From contig NZ_CP091786.1 of assembly GCF_022024015.1 (NCBI RefSeq), positions 2,604,001 through 2,668,000 on the forward strand: a stretch of 64,000 nucleotides of DNA, written 5' to 3'. Below, in pieces: positions 1-8,962 of the stretch. The stretch's first letter is position 1. Each line of letters starts with the position of its first letter. Source of the stretch: Prevotella sp. E9-3 (lineage in GTDB: Bacteria; Bacteroidota; Bacteroidia; Bacteroidales; Bacteroidaceae). The translations under genes were made by a program, and so were the position numbers. The notes under the pieces are model-generated. The model made no database searches. It saw only the letters and a program-made list of their open reading frames with translations, and was not told the DNA's origin.

Positions 1-41
1 TCATTTAACTTCTCCAAGAATTGCTTGTCGTAATATGGCAT
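1..41 (-). CDS. possible 5' end of a gene running off the left edge
   Basis: On the minus strand an ATG at 41-39 opens a frame that stays open to the window edge, giving about 13 codons starting MPYYDKQFLEK. A purine-rich AAGGAT lies roughly 17 bases upstream, which is long for a ribosome site. It follows the 176-aa gene in the same direction and could belong to the same block. The fragment is too short to assign a family, so this is only a possible start. Confidence 0.3.
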   Translation of the reverse strand, partial: MPYYDKQFLEKLN

Positions 42-141
42 AAAACTATATTATTACTTATCCTTGAGTTTCTCCGCAGAGTTTCACATTTCTTCACCTG
101 CCGATTCTCCGTTGAAAAAAGATTTCACTCCCGCCTATCTT

Positions 142-639
142 TCATCCTTCCACCTTTATACAAACGCTCAACTGCTGATGCGCGCCCATTTCTTTTAGCA
201 CACCCATCAGCAGCTTGGTATTTATTCTCACATCCTTGCTGGCAACATTGGCGAACAACGGTTTGCGTTCCTCATTCTCCGATTCATCCAAAGCCTTACC
301 CTCATCTATCCTGATGAACAAGGTCGCACCATTATTAACCGCAAAATCTATCAGGCTCAATACGCTAGCAACAAACTTCTTCAAAGTTCGTAATGTACTC
401 AGCTTCTTAAAATCCTTTATAGAAAACCAATTGCCAAACTCATTTCTGTCATCAATGTCCATCAATAATTCCAATTCCATCAGCCTGTTTAGCCTTCTAT
501 TCAGTCTAACAATCAACCTGACGTCATTCACATCCACCATCACCCTCACATGATAGTTCGCATCATACTTGTATTCTACATTCTCTATCGGCAGTTTCAA
601 CACCGCAGGATTGCTAAAAAATTCATCCGTCGACATCAT
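142..639 (-). CDS. hypothetical protein, last complete gene of the left-edge cluster
   Basis: This protein of about 165 residues is not recognised. The open frame reaches 672, but the double ATG at 639 and 636 is the likelier start because AGAGAT precedes it at good spacing. Starting there, the gene overlaps the 3' end of the metallo-beta-lactamase-like gene by about 15 bases, which suggests translational coupling. It is charged, has no signal peptide or membrane segment, and looks cytoplasmic. The middle contains a long helical stretch (about 60-110) and the C-terminus carries a VRIN motif. A VRIN motif also occurs in the short decayed frame near 7.8 kb, which may be chance. Confidence 0.75.
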   Translation of the reverse strand: MMSTDEFFSNPAVLKLPIENVEYKYDANYHVRVMVDVNDVRLIVRLNRRLNRLMELELLMDIDDRNEFGNWFSIKDFKKLSTLRTLKKFVASVLSLIDFAVNNGATLFIRIDEGKALDESENEERKPLFANVASKDVRINTKLLMGVLKEMGAHQQLSVCIKVEG

Positions 640-1750
640 TATCTCTTTTATTTTGAGGAAATAGTTCAGCAATCACCTCAACCCTTGAATGGTAACATTC
701 TGTCACCAGTAAAAGAGTCTTGTTGTTGCGAGTAAAATCACCGATGATACTGCTATCAAACACCGGATGCCAATGCCATGGATTGCAGTTCACAAACCCA
801 CACTCATAAAATCCATCCGACCTGTCTGCCATCTTTTTGGGAAAGCACCTGGCGCTACCATGGTGAGGCACCTGCATCATCCAAACCTTAGTTCCCTTCG
901 AATAAATACCAAGTATATCAGTCACCCTTTGCTTCACCACATCATATCCATTACCCTTCAGGTTCGAATCCCCAGTGTAGAAACAAGTAGGTGCAACATT
1001 TCCTCTCAAGTTTAGTTGATGCCAGATATTTGTATTGTAAGCGACATTTACAGCAGGAAACGATAGCATAAACAGCGTATTCACATTAATCTTCGTCACA
1101 CCGCCTTTCGTCTTACCTATGGTCTTGTATATATTCCTAAGTTCTTTCCGCTTCGTCAGTATCTCATTGGGGTCATCCAAATTAACTATACCTTTCACCT
1201 TCCCTTCAAACACCTTTTGTAGCGAACTCTGGTCAGGCAGCATAAACGGATAGTAGTACCATAGCACATTATCCAACCTTATCACTTTTTTCCCACCAAG
1301 GGTTTTATTTCCGCCAAGCCCGCCTATATCTATCGGTTCGCCAAGCCTGTTATCATCGGCATTTTCATCAATACCTACTACCTGAGCCCCGATATTAAAC
1401 ATCTGCATCACGAAGCTTGCCAACATAGGATAATCCTCATCCATCACCATAAGCAGATAAGGATACCTAAAGGGTATTATCACTTTTGTATCCTTATCTA
1501 TCTTTGTTTGGCTTTGTAACTTCATCAGCCCGTTCACATGATCATTGTCAAAGTGAGAGATAAATAACAAGTCTATATGAGCATTCTTCTCAAAGGTATT
1601 CCTTATCTCATACTCAACGAGGTTGGGCTGGCTGGTAAAGCTCCCGCAGTCATACACTACGTTATTTACCACCTTACCACTCTCATCATAAAACTGTTCC
1701 GTAAAGAAAGCCCCTTGCCCTACTGGATGTAATACCCTTTTAAAAACCAT
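623..1750 (-). CDS. ComEC-type metallo-beta-lactamase-fold hydrolase
   Basis: This 375-residue protein has the metal-binding pattern of the ComEC/Rec2 branch of the metallo-beta-lactamase fold. SHFDNDHVNG at about 65-74 supplies His66, Asp68, Asp70 and His71, YTGDSN lies near 260, and VPHHGS lies near 295. There are no membrane helices, so it is a soluble enzyme and not a DNA-uptake channel. Known relatives are nucleases or phosphodiesterases; the substrate here is unknown. It sits between a 182-aa and a 176-aa gene of unknown function, all in one direction, and overlaps the latter. Stand-alone proteins of this type occur in predicted bacterial conflict systems, so a defence effector role is plausible but inferred. 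Confidence 0.8.
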   Translation of the reverse strand: MVFKRVLHPVGQGAFFTEQFYDESGKVVNNVVYDCGSFTSQPNLVEYEIRNTFEKNAHIDLLFISHFDNDHVNGLMKLQSQTKIDKDTKVIIPFRYPYLLMVMDEDYPMLASFVMQMFNIGAQVVGIDENADDNRLGEPIDIGGLGGNKTLGGKKVIRLDNVLWYYYPFMLPDQSSLQKVFEGKVKGIVNLDDPNEILTKRKELRNIYKTIGKTKGGVTKINVNTLFMLSFPAVNVAYNTNIWHQLNLRGNVAPTCFYTGDSNLKGNGYDVVKQRVTDILGIYSKGTKVWMMQVPHHGSARCFPKKMADRSDGFYECGFVNCNPWHWHPVFDSSIIGDFTRNNKTLLLVTECYHSRVEVIAELFPQNKRDNDVDG

Positions 1751-1828
1751 AATCTTTTCTTATTGTTTTCGTATGTTGCGACACTGTCGCAACCATACCA
1801 CCGCTCCCTACGGTTTTCCGTAGTGCCT

Positions 1829-2377
1829 TTATTTCATCCCCTTCATCTCCCCCTCCACCATCTTCATCAGCTTCGGCAGCATCCCTTCTATCTTCCTACA
1901 CTTCACCTTATTGTAGTGGAAGTCCATATCGTCCAAAAGTTCATTATACAACTCCTCATCCATGTCACCACCATACCCTGCGGCTACGACGGCGATGGCG
2001 GCAAGTTTGCGAGCATCCTTGTCCGCTCTCAATCCTGTACTCATCAATATCGTAGGCAGCGTCTCAAATAGGATATTGCAATAACGTAATAGCTCAGAGA
2101 AATAATCGTCCTCTGTGAGAAAGGCATCAAGCATCTCTTCTTCATACTGTCGAAGCAAGAGGAAGAACCTTTCCTTCCTAATCTTACCCTTCAGACACTG
2201 AGGCTGTGTCATTACCCAAAACAGCGCATGCGACAAAACTATACGATCCTCAGAGGAATGATAATAAAACAGCCTATCTTCTTCCTTTGGATGCATTTCC
2301 TGCAGCCTCTGCTCCATCTGAGCAAACATCTGCTTACGCGCCTCCCTCAACCCTTCTATATTTTCGTTTGGAACCAT
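1829..2377 (-). CDS. hypothetical helical protein
   Basis: This 182-residue protein is not recognised. It starts at an ATG 36 bases downstream of the TIR/DUF4062-like gene, so the two are probably co-transcribed. It is mostly charged helix: an N-terminal Arg/Glu-rich segment (10-40), a hydrophobic helical core (50-125) and a C-terminal acidic then basic segment rich in Met and Lys. No signal peptide, membrane helix or catalytic motif is visible. Its place between a sensor-like TPR protein and a hydrolase suggests an adaptor, but that rests on position only. Confidence 0.7.
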   Translation of the reverse strand: MVPNENIEGLREARKQMFAQMEQRLQEMHPKEEDRLFYYHSSEDRIVLSHALFWVMTQPQCLKGKIRKERFFLLLRQYEEEMLDAFLTEDDYFSELLRYCNILFETLPTILMSTGLRADKDARKLAAIAVVAAGYGGDMDEELYNELLDDMDFHYNKVKCRKIEGMLPKLMKMVEGEMKGMK

Positions 2378-2413
2378 TGTTTTCTAAATACACTATTCAA
2401 CAACGCATCGGAA

Positions 2414-5074
2414 TCATATTATACCCAACTCTTTCAATATCGTGTATGAATGCGCCTTGAATCTATCTCTATACGTGTTCGTGGGGTGAGAAAGATTCCA
2501 TTGCCAACATTCTTGAAGAAGGGGAATGGATTTAGAAATCAGCGAATCGTTGTGATGTAGCTTACCGTCATAGTAATAGGCTGTGCCTAAAAGTTGCAGA
2601 GCCTCGTAATAATTCTGTTCTGAATTAATACTCTCCTTGTTCAAGTGCTTCTTGTAAATCGATAGTGCCTCATTGGCAAAATCAACGGGATTGTACTGAG
2701 GCCGTGGAAATCTTGTTACCCCCCGTCCGGCCAGTTGACAGGCTATATCTAACAAACTCACCTCCACAGCTCCTAGGTTTACCAATGTCTGGGCGTAGCT
2801 ACGCTCATGTTTGAAGGATTCGCCTTCGCTCATCAGTTCTATTTTGCAGTTGAGTGAGTCCATATAACAATTCTCTGCCAGTTTCCAGTTATTAATATCT
2901 GTATTGTAATAGAAGAACCCCATCTGATGCATAATCTCCCCTCGATGGAACAGGCCATCCTTCCGGCTTACCTGCATTAGTCGTTTAGCATGATACAAGG
3001 CTCTTTCAAGATGGTATAAAGCTGTTTGGCCATACTTCTCATGATCTATAAGATAGCCAGCTATCTGGTTGGGCAAGAAGCAATAGATGTCAGCAAACCA
3101 CTGGTCTGTAGGTTCTAAGACAAGTCTCTTTTCCACCAACTCGAATACTCTGACTGCCTCCTGCAAAACCTTGTCATCGCCATTAAACCTCCCTTCACCG
3201 CACAGCAATGCACCCATGTACATCGCCTTATCGGCCAAGAACATCAACTCATTCCTGCTCAGACAATCATCTACATGCGCCTTCATCTTAGGCAGTATGC
3301 GGTTCATCCCTTCTATATTACCCATTTCCCGGTACGTATGGAATATCATGGCGTAGATGGTAGTCCTGTATCTCCTCAGTAGCCAGCCATCCCCCTTCAT
3401 GCGTTCGATGTTCTCTTCTGCTTTCCGGTAGTGCTTCAACGCATCCCCATATTTCTCCTGACGGTTAAAACTGTTGCCATAGTTCATACGCATCATCTCT
3501 ACGTTGGCATCGTTCAACTCGAAGCGATCGGCATCATTAATGACTCTCAAATACAGTTCGTCCTCTTCTTTTGGTTGCTGATGTCGGTAAATGAACGTAT
3601 CGTACAACCCCACTAAATAAAGTTGAGTACTCATCAATTGTAGAGGTTCTGCTGCACCAGCTTGAACCAAATTCCTCAGTATGGCCTCTTTCTGTTCCAA
3701 CAGATTCTTAAGCTGCACTGCATTCTCACCGCCCATTGCCGCTTCTATCTGTGTAATTTGAGCATCCAATATCGAAAGCAATTTCCGCCAGTTGTCGATA
3801 GCAGACTTCCTCTGTTCCTCAGCTGCCAAATATTGTTCCTCTATAACTGCTGATGCTCTCTTGATGCCATCCATATCACCCTGCTCCAGTTCGCTCTGCA
3901 CTTTATCAGTCATCTCGTTGAGAATCCACTTATTCACGCAGTTTGTAACGTGCAGCCAAAGTATAGCCTCCATTTCATGCAGTTCTGCCTGTAATCTTTT
4001 TCTTTGTACGTGGTCAAGTCCATGATTTCCAACAAGCTGTCTTGAAATGGCATTTCTTTGCACCGATAAGGCGAAAGCTTTGCCAGTGGAATCCAATGTT
4101 TTCATTGAAACAACTGGAGAACCGTTCCATAATAAATAATTATTTTGTAGTGACACTCCCGAAGTAGTCATGTTCAACATAATATTCCTTTCACCCATCA
4201 GCCAGGAGAACAGTTTCCATCTGATCGTGTCCGCATCCTTCACCTTACAAGTAAACAATTCCCTTGGTTCTAACAGGCTCTTGATTGCAGCATTGCTTTC
4301 ATGTATTTTAGAATCCTTTGTGACAAAGAATGTTACGTCTTTCAGTCTTTTCCCCTTGTCATCAAGTAATTCCAAACCCCTGCGAATCTCTTTAAGATCA
4401 TTTTCAGAGACATCCCTTTTACAGTATGCAACATAGTGGTCGGTATCCTCCAACAGGTGTATTTGATTCATCTCATGCAACTTACAACGAATGCCAAGAA
4501 ACAATTCACTTTGGTCATCGACATTTCTAACGATAGTTCCGAACTCATCCCGCCTATCTTTGTTGTCATCGGGAATCGTTGTGTATAACCACCTCTCTGT
4601 CAAATGGGAAATCGGTGTGTTATTTGCAAGATGAAGATTGTTAATGTAACTTTCTATCTTAGCAATAACATCATCTGCGAAAACCTCAAGTGTACTACAG
4701 TCTATAGGAGTGATGCCTTTAGTCTTCAATTTAGAACAAATCTCAGCTCGCCAAGTTCCATCTTTAGCAGGTACACGATAGCAATGGATCGTTTTCTTTG
4801 CAGTCAAGCAAGCATCAAGTTCACGTTCTGTAAACTTTCCAATTCTTTCGCCAAAGAAAAAAATACAGATATCACTCGGTAGTACCAATTCGTCAATATA
4901 CTCTTGCTGCTTCGACTTACCCTTATATTGCACCCTAAAATCTTCCCATTGCTTTAGGTATATCCGCACACCTTTCTGCTCCCACACATCATTCAGTTGA
5001 CGTATACGGTTACCTATACGTTTTCTATAGGACATCTCTCTGAATGAAGATCCTATAAATACAGAGATTGACAT
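2414..5074 (-). CDS. TIR/DUF4062-like N-terminal domain with TPR-like C-terminal half
   Basis: The frame opens at a TTG at 5110, but the first ATG (5074) gives an 886-residue protein beginning MSISVFIGSSFREM, a natural start for a Rossmann-like domain of the TIR/DUF4062 or nucleoside-deoxyribosyltransferase kind (residues 1-110, with a central IFFFGERIGKFTERE segment). A long charged helical region follows (about 370-480). The C-terminal half (about 500-880) is made of helical pairs with TPR character, such as GDALKHYRKAEENIE. No STAND/NACHT ATPase motif was seen. The architecture fits a sensor-effector protein of a bacterial conflict system. An imperfect ~60-bp repeat shared with the nuclease gene lies just upstream. 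Confidence 0.7.
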   Translation of the reverse strand: MSISVFIGSSFREMSYRKRIGNRIRQLNDVWEQKGVRIYLKQWEDFRVQYKGKSKQQEYIDELVLPSDICIFFFGERIGKFTERELDACLTAKKTIHCYRVPAKDGTWRAEICSKLKTKGITPIDCSTLEVFADDVIAKIESYINNLHLANNTPISHLTERWLYTTIPDDNKDRRDEFGTIVRNVDDQSELFLGIRCKLHEMNQIHLLEDTDHYVAYCKRDVSENDLKEIRRGLELLDDKGKRLKDVTFFVTKDSKIHESNAAIKSLLEPRELFTCKVKDADTIRWKLFSWLMGERNIMLNMTTSGVSLQNNYLLWNGSPVVSMKTLDSTGKAFALSVQRNAISRQLVGNHGLDHVQRKRLQAELHEMEAILWLHVTNCVNKWILNEMTDKVQSELEQGDMDGIKRASAVIEEQYLAAEEQRKSAIDNWRKLLSILDAQITQIEAAMGGENAVQLKNLLEQKEAILRNLVQAGAAEPLQLMSTQLYLVGLYDTFIYRHQQPKEEDELYLRVINDADRFELNDANVEMMRMNYGNSFNRQEKYGDALKHYRKAEENIERMKGDGWLLRRYRTTIYAMIFHTYREMGNIEGMNRILPKMKAHVDDCLSRNELMFLADKAMYMGALLCGEGRFNGDDKVLQEAVRVFELVEKRLVLEPTDQWFADIYCFLPNQIAGYLIDHEKYGQTALYHLERALYHAKRLMQVSRKDGLFHRGEIMHQMGFFYYNTDINNWKLAENCYMDSLNCKIELMSEGESFKHERSYAQTLVNLGAVEVSLLDIACQLAGRGVTRFPRPQYNPVDFANEALSIYKKHLNKESINSEQNYYEALQLLGTAYYYDGKLHHNDSLISKSIPLLQECWQWNLSHPTNTYRDRFKAHSYTILKELGII

Positions 5075-5101
5075 ATTGATGTTTCTTGTATCATAATATA
5101 A

Positions 5102-5163
5102 AACCAACAATCGACCATATCCCTATTAGAAGTGCTCTTTCCACCAACAGTTCAATGACTTAT
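5102..5163. repeat. copy A of a duplicated leader-like sequence
   Basis: This ~62-bp block lies just upstream of the TIR/DUF4062-like gene. It aligns with 7757-7818, upstream of the nuclease-like gene, with about a quarter mismatches and a 2-base indel. Read on the minus strand both copies carry GAACTRTTGGT, then GGGATATGG and GATTGTYGGTTTT. In this copy the frame seen in copy B is broken. See the finding on these two sites. Confidence 0.65.
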
Positions 5164-5520
5164 TTATTCTTTCACCTTTTCTCTCCCTGGATATAACATA
5201 ATACCAAAGCCTTCAACTGGTTTCATATGAAAAAACTTCACCATCACATCAAAATCAGCATTAGTTTTCAAAGACTCATCAAAATAAAAATGAGGCCACA
5301 AAGGCGACAGACTATTTGCCTTCATCTTTTTCAGTATTTCCCAATTTATTTCATTCTCCAGTGTTCTCAAAAGAGGCTTCATTTCTTCATCACTAACATT
5401 TTTAGCGCGAAAAATACTTTCTATCTTAAAACACACTTTTTCTTTAGTTGGTAATTCTATCGGTGTCTCGCTATATCTTACGACACAACCGTTTTCACTC
5501 TTTACTTCCATACATTCCAT
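5164..5520 (-). CDS. small hypothetical protein
   Basis: This 118-residue protein lies between the nuclease-like gene and the TIR/DUF4062-like gene, separated from the latter by copy A of the duplicated leader sequence. It starts at an ATG at 5520; a second in-frame ATG three codons later is also possible. It is mixed alpha/beta with no membrane segment; the region FDVMVKFFHMKPVEGFGIML near the C-terminus is the most distinctive part. The family is not recognised. Its size and position suggest a partner or inhibitor for one of its large neighbours, which is inference only. Confidence 0.7.
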   Translation of the reverse strand: MECMEVKSENGCVVRYSETPIELPTKEKVCFKIESIFRAKNVSDEEMKPLLRTLENEINWEILKKMKANSLSPLWPHFYFDESLKTNADFDVMVKFFHMKPVEGFGIMLYPGREKVKE

Positions 5521-5627
5521 TTTTCTGTAATTCTACATCTAAACCATTCAAATAAGTAACTCCAAAGTTCTACAATTTATTCTTTTTCAAATTTTGTCTA
5601 TGCTCAGCGGTCTTCCCACTGAATAGG

Positions 5628-7730
5628 TCATTTTTTGCTACATTTCTTCACCCCCTCGTGCATCTGCATTTTCCAATCGAACTCCTGCCAGAAGTCGAAG
5701 GTTCCCATCACTGGTGTCCGATGGGCATCAATCATGTCATATAATTCATCAAGATTGTTTGCGAGACCCACCATGAAGAACATCTGCTCCAAATTGAAGA
5801 AGAAAGAATTGAAGAAAGGACTCCATGTCTTTGCTGGATCGTGTTGCTGTTTCTGTTCGGTAAGATAGGCAATCATATCGTCTTGTTTCTCTGACAATGT
5901 CTTATACCCTTTAATGATCAGTTCCTGTTTCTTTTCGTCAGTTTCAAATTCTCTGACCTCCTTTTCATCTATAGTGAAACGGTACTTCAACATCTCATCA
6001 AGCACATTCCTCAATACAGCCCTGTCTTGCAAAGTTCCGTAGTCTGACAGTGTCAGAGTTACCTTGTCCGATTCTCTATCCTGCCATTCCAAGGTATCTA
6101 TCACCTTCTTCTTTTTGAGCAAATCGATACGGCCCTTCCTCCTTAACAAAGTATCTGTCCTTATACACTGCTCCTGTGAATAGAGCAGACTGCCAGCAAA
6201 GTCAAGCACAATCTGATAGATATGTCCCTGCCTGGCAGCTCTTGTAATGGTTTTCTTCTTCATTTCAACCAGAAGAATCTTATCCGGGGTTTCTATAACC
6301 ACGTCAGCCTCCCCTTCAATCTTATCCACGACATATCTGCCCGTCTTTGTTGCGATGCCCTTCTGGTGCAGTTTATTGTGCATCAGCTCCTCCAACATCA
6401 GTCCTACCTTATTGTCAATCTGACTGTCAGATAGTCTCAGTAGCGACATCAACATCTCATACCATCCCCAAACGCCAATAGTTGTTGGGTATAGTATCAC
6501 GTCACCGTTCTTCAGCATGATAAATGGCCTGTCGTTATAGTTCACCTTGTTATAGTCAAGCGGCTTCTCATAATTGATATTAACAGTACCCATCTCAAGA
6601 CATAACATCTTCAGGATCTCAGCCTGACGCTTTTTGTCTTGCAACGCACCGATCTCCGTCTGCTTTAGCCGTATAAACTTTTTGATTTCCGTTTTTCCTG
6701 CCAGCACGTTCATCACTTGCCGGTATTCTTCAAATGTGCAGTCAGCACTTAGACTCATTCCTGATTGGATCATTTGGTCTATTAGGAAGTTGCACATCTC
6801 CAACACAAAGTCTTTCCCGCTTTGTTGCATATAGTAGAGACAGTCCATCAGTGTTAGCCGTTGAAAATACTCCAGAACCATCTCGTTACGATGGAACACC
6901 TTCTCCCAGATGGAATAACTCTGGTACGGATATACTGCCAAACAGAAATCTCGACTGAGATTCATGACATGTCCAAAGTGCTTTTTCAGTGCCTCTTCAC
7001 TGCCAATGCTACTAGTATGCCGTAATCCAAGATTCAGCAAATATCCAAAAGGATACTCTGGAACAAAAGCACCTGGATTCGGCAGGTTGCCCTGCCTTAC
7101 CAACATGAGCCGTCCCTTCCTTTGGTCGTATGGCAGCAAACTTAATAAAGTCTCTACAAATCTCACCCCACCAATCTGGGAAATCCAGTTCGATAGTTGA
7201 GAGGTAACCATGTACTCCTTGTCGAATTTCAAATCATTGTTCTCAATTTCGACTCTCAATCCAATTTTGGATAGTCTCACAGCAGCCCTCGCCCGGTCAA
7301 GTTCTTTCTGACGGAAGTCATCCCTAAATGGATCGTTCTGCGGGTGGAGCTCCATATATCCCTTCAGATAGCTCAATGCCTCCGTCCATTGCTGTTCTTC
7401 AGAAAGTGGCACATAGTCCTTTATATTATTACCTCCAAGAGAGAAAATGCAATTTAGTGCAATGTAATACGATTCATACTTATCCGTATGCTCCAATATC
7501 TTACAATAGGTAAAGACATCCTTCAACTTCTCTATCTCCTTCCGGGGAACTTTAGGCTCTCCCTTTGCAGTGATAGGATCTAGTATTCTGCCTTTCAAGA
7601 CATCTTCCACCCTGCTCGAAGTATGCGACATTTTATCCTCGATACCAAGCGCTTGGTATTGTTCAAAAATGTTCATCCCTTTCAGGGAGAAGATTGGTGC
7701 TTTATCGTATAATGCTATGAATTGCTTCAT
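5628..7730 (-). CDS. large protein with PD-(D/E)XK nuclease-like domain
   Basis: The open frame begins with TTG at 7766, but the first ATG at 7730 is preferred: on the minus strand its bases overlap the TGA of a short upstream frame (TGATG), typical of translational coupling. The 700-residue product is not recognised in its first 430 residues, which are helical. Residues about 440-495 read as a PD-(D/E)XK core: Glu in LMLEELMHNK, Asp in GEADVVIE, then the ExK pair in LLVEMKKK, followed by a helix. The last 190 residues are charged helix. It resembles the nuclease-type effectors of defence loci; the target is unknown. It is the first intact gene of the left-edge block. Confidence 0.7.
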   Translation of the reverse strand: MKQFIALYDKAPIFSLKGMNIFEQYQALGIEDKMSHTSSRVEDVLKGRILDPITAKGEPKVPRKEIEKLKDVFTYCKILEHTDKYESYYIALNCIFSLGGNNIKDYVPLSEEQQWTEALSYLKGYMELHPQNDPFRDDFRQKELDRARAAVRLSKIGLRVEIENNDLKFDKEYMVTSQLSNWISQIGGVRFVETLLSLLPYDQRKGRLMLVRQGNLPNPGAFVPEYPFGYLLNLGLRHTSSIGSEEALKKHFGHVMNLSRDFCLAVYPYQSYSIWEKVFHRNEMVLEYFQRLTLMDCLYYMQQSGKDFVLEMCNFLIDQMIQSGMSLSADCTFEEYRQVMNVLAGKTEIKKFIRLKQTEIGALQDKKRQAEILKMLCLEMGTVNINYEKPLDYNKVNYNDRPFIMLKNGDVILYPTTIGVWGWYEMLMSLLRLSDSQIDNKVGLMLEELMHNKLHQKGIATKTGRYVVDKIEGEADVVIETPDKILLVEMKKKTITRAARQGHIYQIVLDFAGSLLYSQEQCIRTDTLLRRKGRIDLLKKKKVIDTLEWQDRESDKVTLTLSDYGTLQDRAVLRNVLDEMLKYRFTIDEKEVREFETDEKKQELIIKGYKTLSEKQDDMIAYLTEQKQQHDPAKTWSPFFNSFFFNLEQMFFMVGLANNLDELYDMIDAHRTPVMGTFDFWQEFDWKMQMHEGVKKCSKK

Positions 7731-7855
7731 CAAATGATTGTGAACGATTTCTTCCAAAACCGACAATCGGCCATATCCCCATTGGTGTTTGCTCTAACCA
7801 ATAGTTCCATGACCGACTTATCAGTAATACCGTTTATGCGAACATTGGTTCGCCC
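7731..7855 (-). pseudogene. short decayed coding remnant upstream of the nuclease gene
   Basis: On the minus strand, from a TAA near 7850 to a TGA overlapping the nuclease-gene ATG, the sequence is open for about 39 codons and ends MADCRFWKKSFTII. It has no ATG near its beginning, so it looks like the 3' end of a lost upstream gene or a leader peptide starting at an internal ATG. Its middle (7757-7818) is copy B of the duplicated sequence also found at 5102-5163. Confidence 0.4.
7757..7818. repeat. copy B of a duplicated leader-like sequence
   Basis: This block matches 5102-5163 imperfectly and ends at the same distance (about 36 bases) from the downstream ATG. Unlike copy A it still has an open frame whose stop overlaps the next start. 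Confidence 0.65.
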
Positions 7856-7876
7856 TTATCGTTCTTACATTTTTCG

Positions 7877-8962
7877 TCAAACATTGCGACGGTAGTAGTT
7901 CTTATACCACTCCGCAAATTTCCTCAGTCCCTCTCTCAACGTGATCTTGGGTGTAAACCCGAAGTCACGTTCAAGGGCGGTGGCATCAGCATAGGTGGTG
8001 GGTACATCACCAGGCTGCATGGGAACAAGCTGCTTGTGTGCCTCGAAGTCGAAGTCTGCGTGAAGGACACCAGCACGAACAAGCTCTTCTTGTAGGATAT
8101 TCACAAAGTCAAGTAAGTTCTCTGGCTGACCACCACCGATATTATATACTGCGTAGGGAGGGATAGGCAGTCCGTCCTCACCCTTCTTACGCTCCGGAGC
8201 ACCCTGCATCACACGATACACACCCTCTACGATGTCATCGACGTAAGTGAAGTCACGACGGCAGTTGCCGTAGTTAAATATCTGAATGGTCTCGCCTTTC
8301 AGCAGTTTGTTGGTAAAACCAAAGTATGCCATATCAGGACGACCAGCAGGGCCATAAACAGTGAAGAAGCGCAAGCCCGTGGTTGGAATGTCGTACAACT
8401 TTGAATAACAGTGAGCAAACAGTTCATTGCTCTTCTTTGTAGCTGCATACAGCGACACAGGATTATCTACACGGTCATCTGTAGAGAATGGCACTTTCTT
8501 GTTGCCACCATATACAGAGCTGGACGAAGCATATACCAGATGCTCCACAGGATTATGCCTGCATGCCTCCAGTATATTATAGAAGCCAATCATGTTGCTC
8601 ATGATATACGCATCAGGATTGGTAATGCTGTAGCGTACACCTGCCTGCGCTGCGAGATTCACAACGACTTGGGGCTTATACTCCTCAAAGATTCCGTCAA
8701 TGGTCTGCTTGTCCGCAATATCATCTTTGACAAACTTCCATGTGATGTCTTCAGAAACGGTAGTGTTAAGCTCATTCAGCCTGTATTCCTTCAGTGCCAC
8801 ATCATAGTAGTCGTTCATATTGTCGATACCGATGATGGTAGCACCTTTCACGTCTTTGAACAGACGCTTCACCAAGTTCGATCCAATGAAACCAGCAGCA
8901 CCTGTAACAAATATCGTCTTATTATCTAATGTAATCTTTTCCATAGTCTTCTTATTTTCCAT
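7877..8962 (-). CDS. UDP-glucuronate 4-epimerase
   Basis: This 361-residue extended SDR enzyme interconverts UDP-glucuronate and UDP-galacturonate in the cytoplasm. The NAD site is TGAAGFIGSNL (about 20-30), the segment GIDNMNDYYDVALKEYRL is typical of the CapI/LpsL epimerases, and the catalytic Tyr-Lys pair is in YAATK. The ATG at 8962 overlaps the stop of the upstream nucleotidyltransferase gene by 11 bases; a second ATG at 8944 is possible. With the kinase and nucleotidyltransferase upstream it forms a three-gene cassette, and it can also use UDP-glucuronate made by ugd at 43 kb. Uronate specificity comes from family resemblance and has not been shown for this protein. Confidence 0.88.
   Translation of the reverse strand: MENKKTMEKITLDNKTIFVTGAAGFIGSNLVKRLFKDVKGATIIGIDNMNDYYDVALKEYRLNELNTTVSEDITWKFVKDDIADKQTIDGIFEEYKPQVVVNLAAQAGVRYSITNPDAYIMSNMIGFYNILEACRHNPVEHLVYASSSSVYGGNKKVPFSTDDRVDNPVSLYAATKKSNELFAHCYSKLYDIPTTGLRFFTVYGPAGRPDMAYFGFTNKLLKGETIQIFNYGNCRRDFTYVDDIVEGVYRVMQGAPERKKGEDGLPIPPYAVYNIGGGQPENLLDFVNILQEELVRAGVLHADFDFEAHKQLVPMQPGDVPTTYADATALERDFGFTPKITLREGLRKFAEWYKNYYRRNV

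Noticed and set aside
5628..7730. Nuclease-like gene as a type II or type III restriction enzyme
   Set aside because: No methyltransferase or helicase gene is adjacent, and the helical N-terminal part does not resemble known restriction enzymes.
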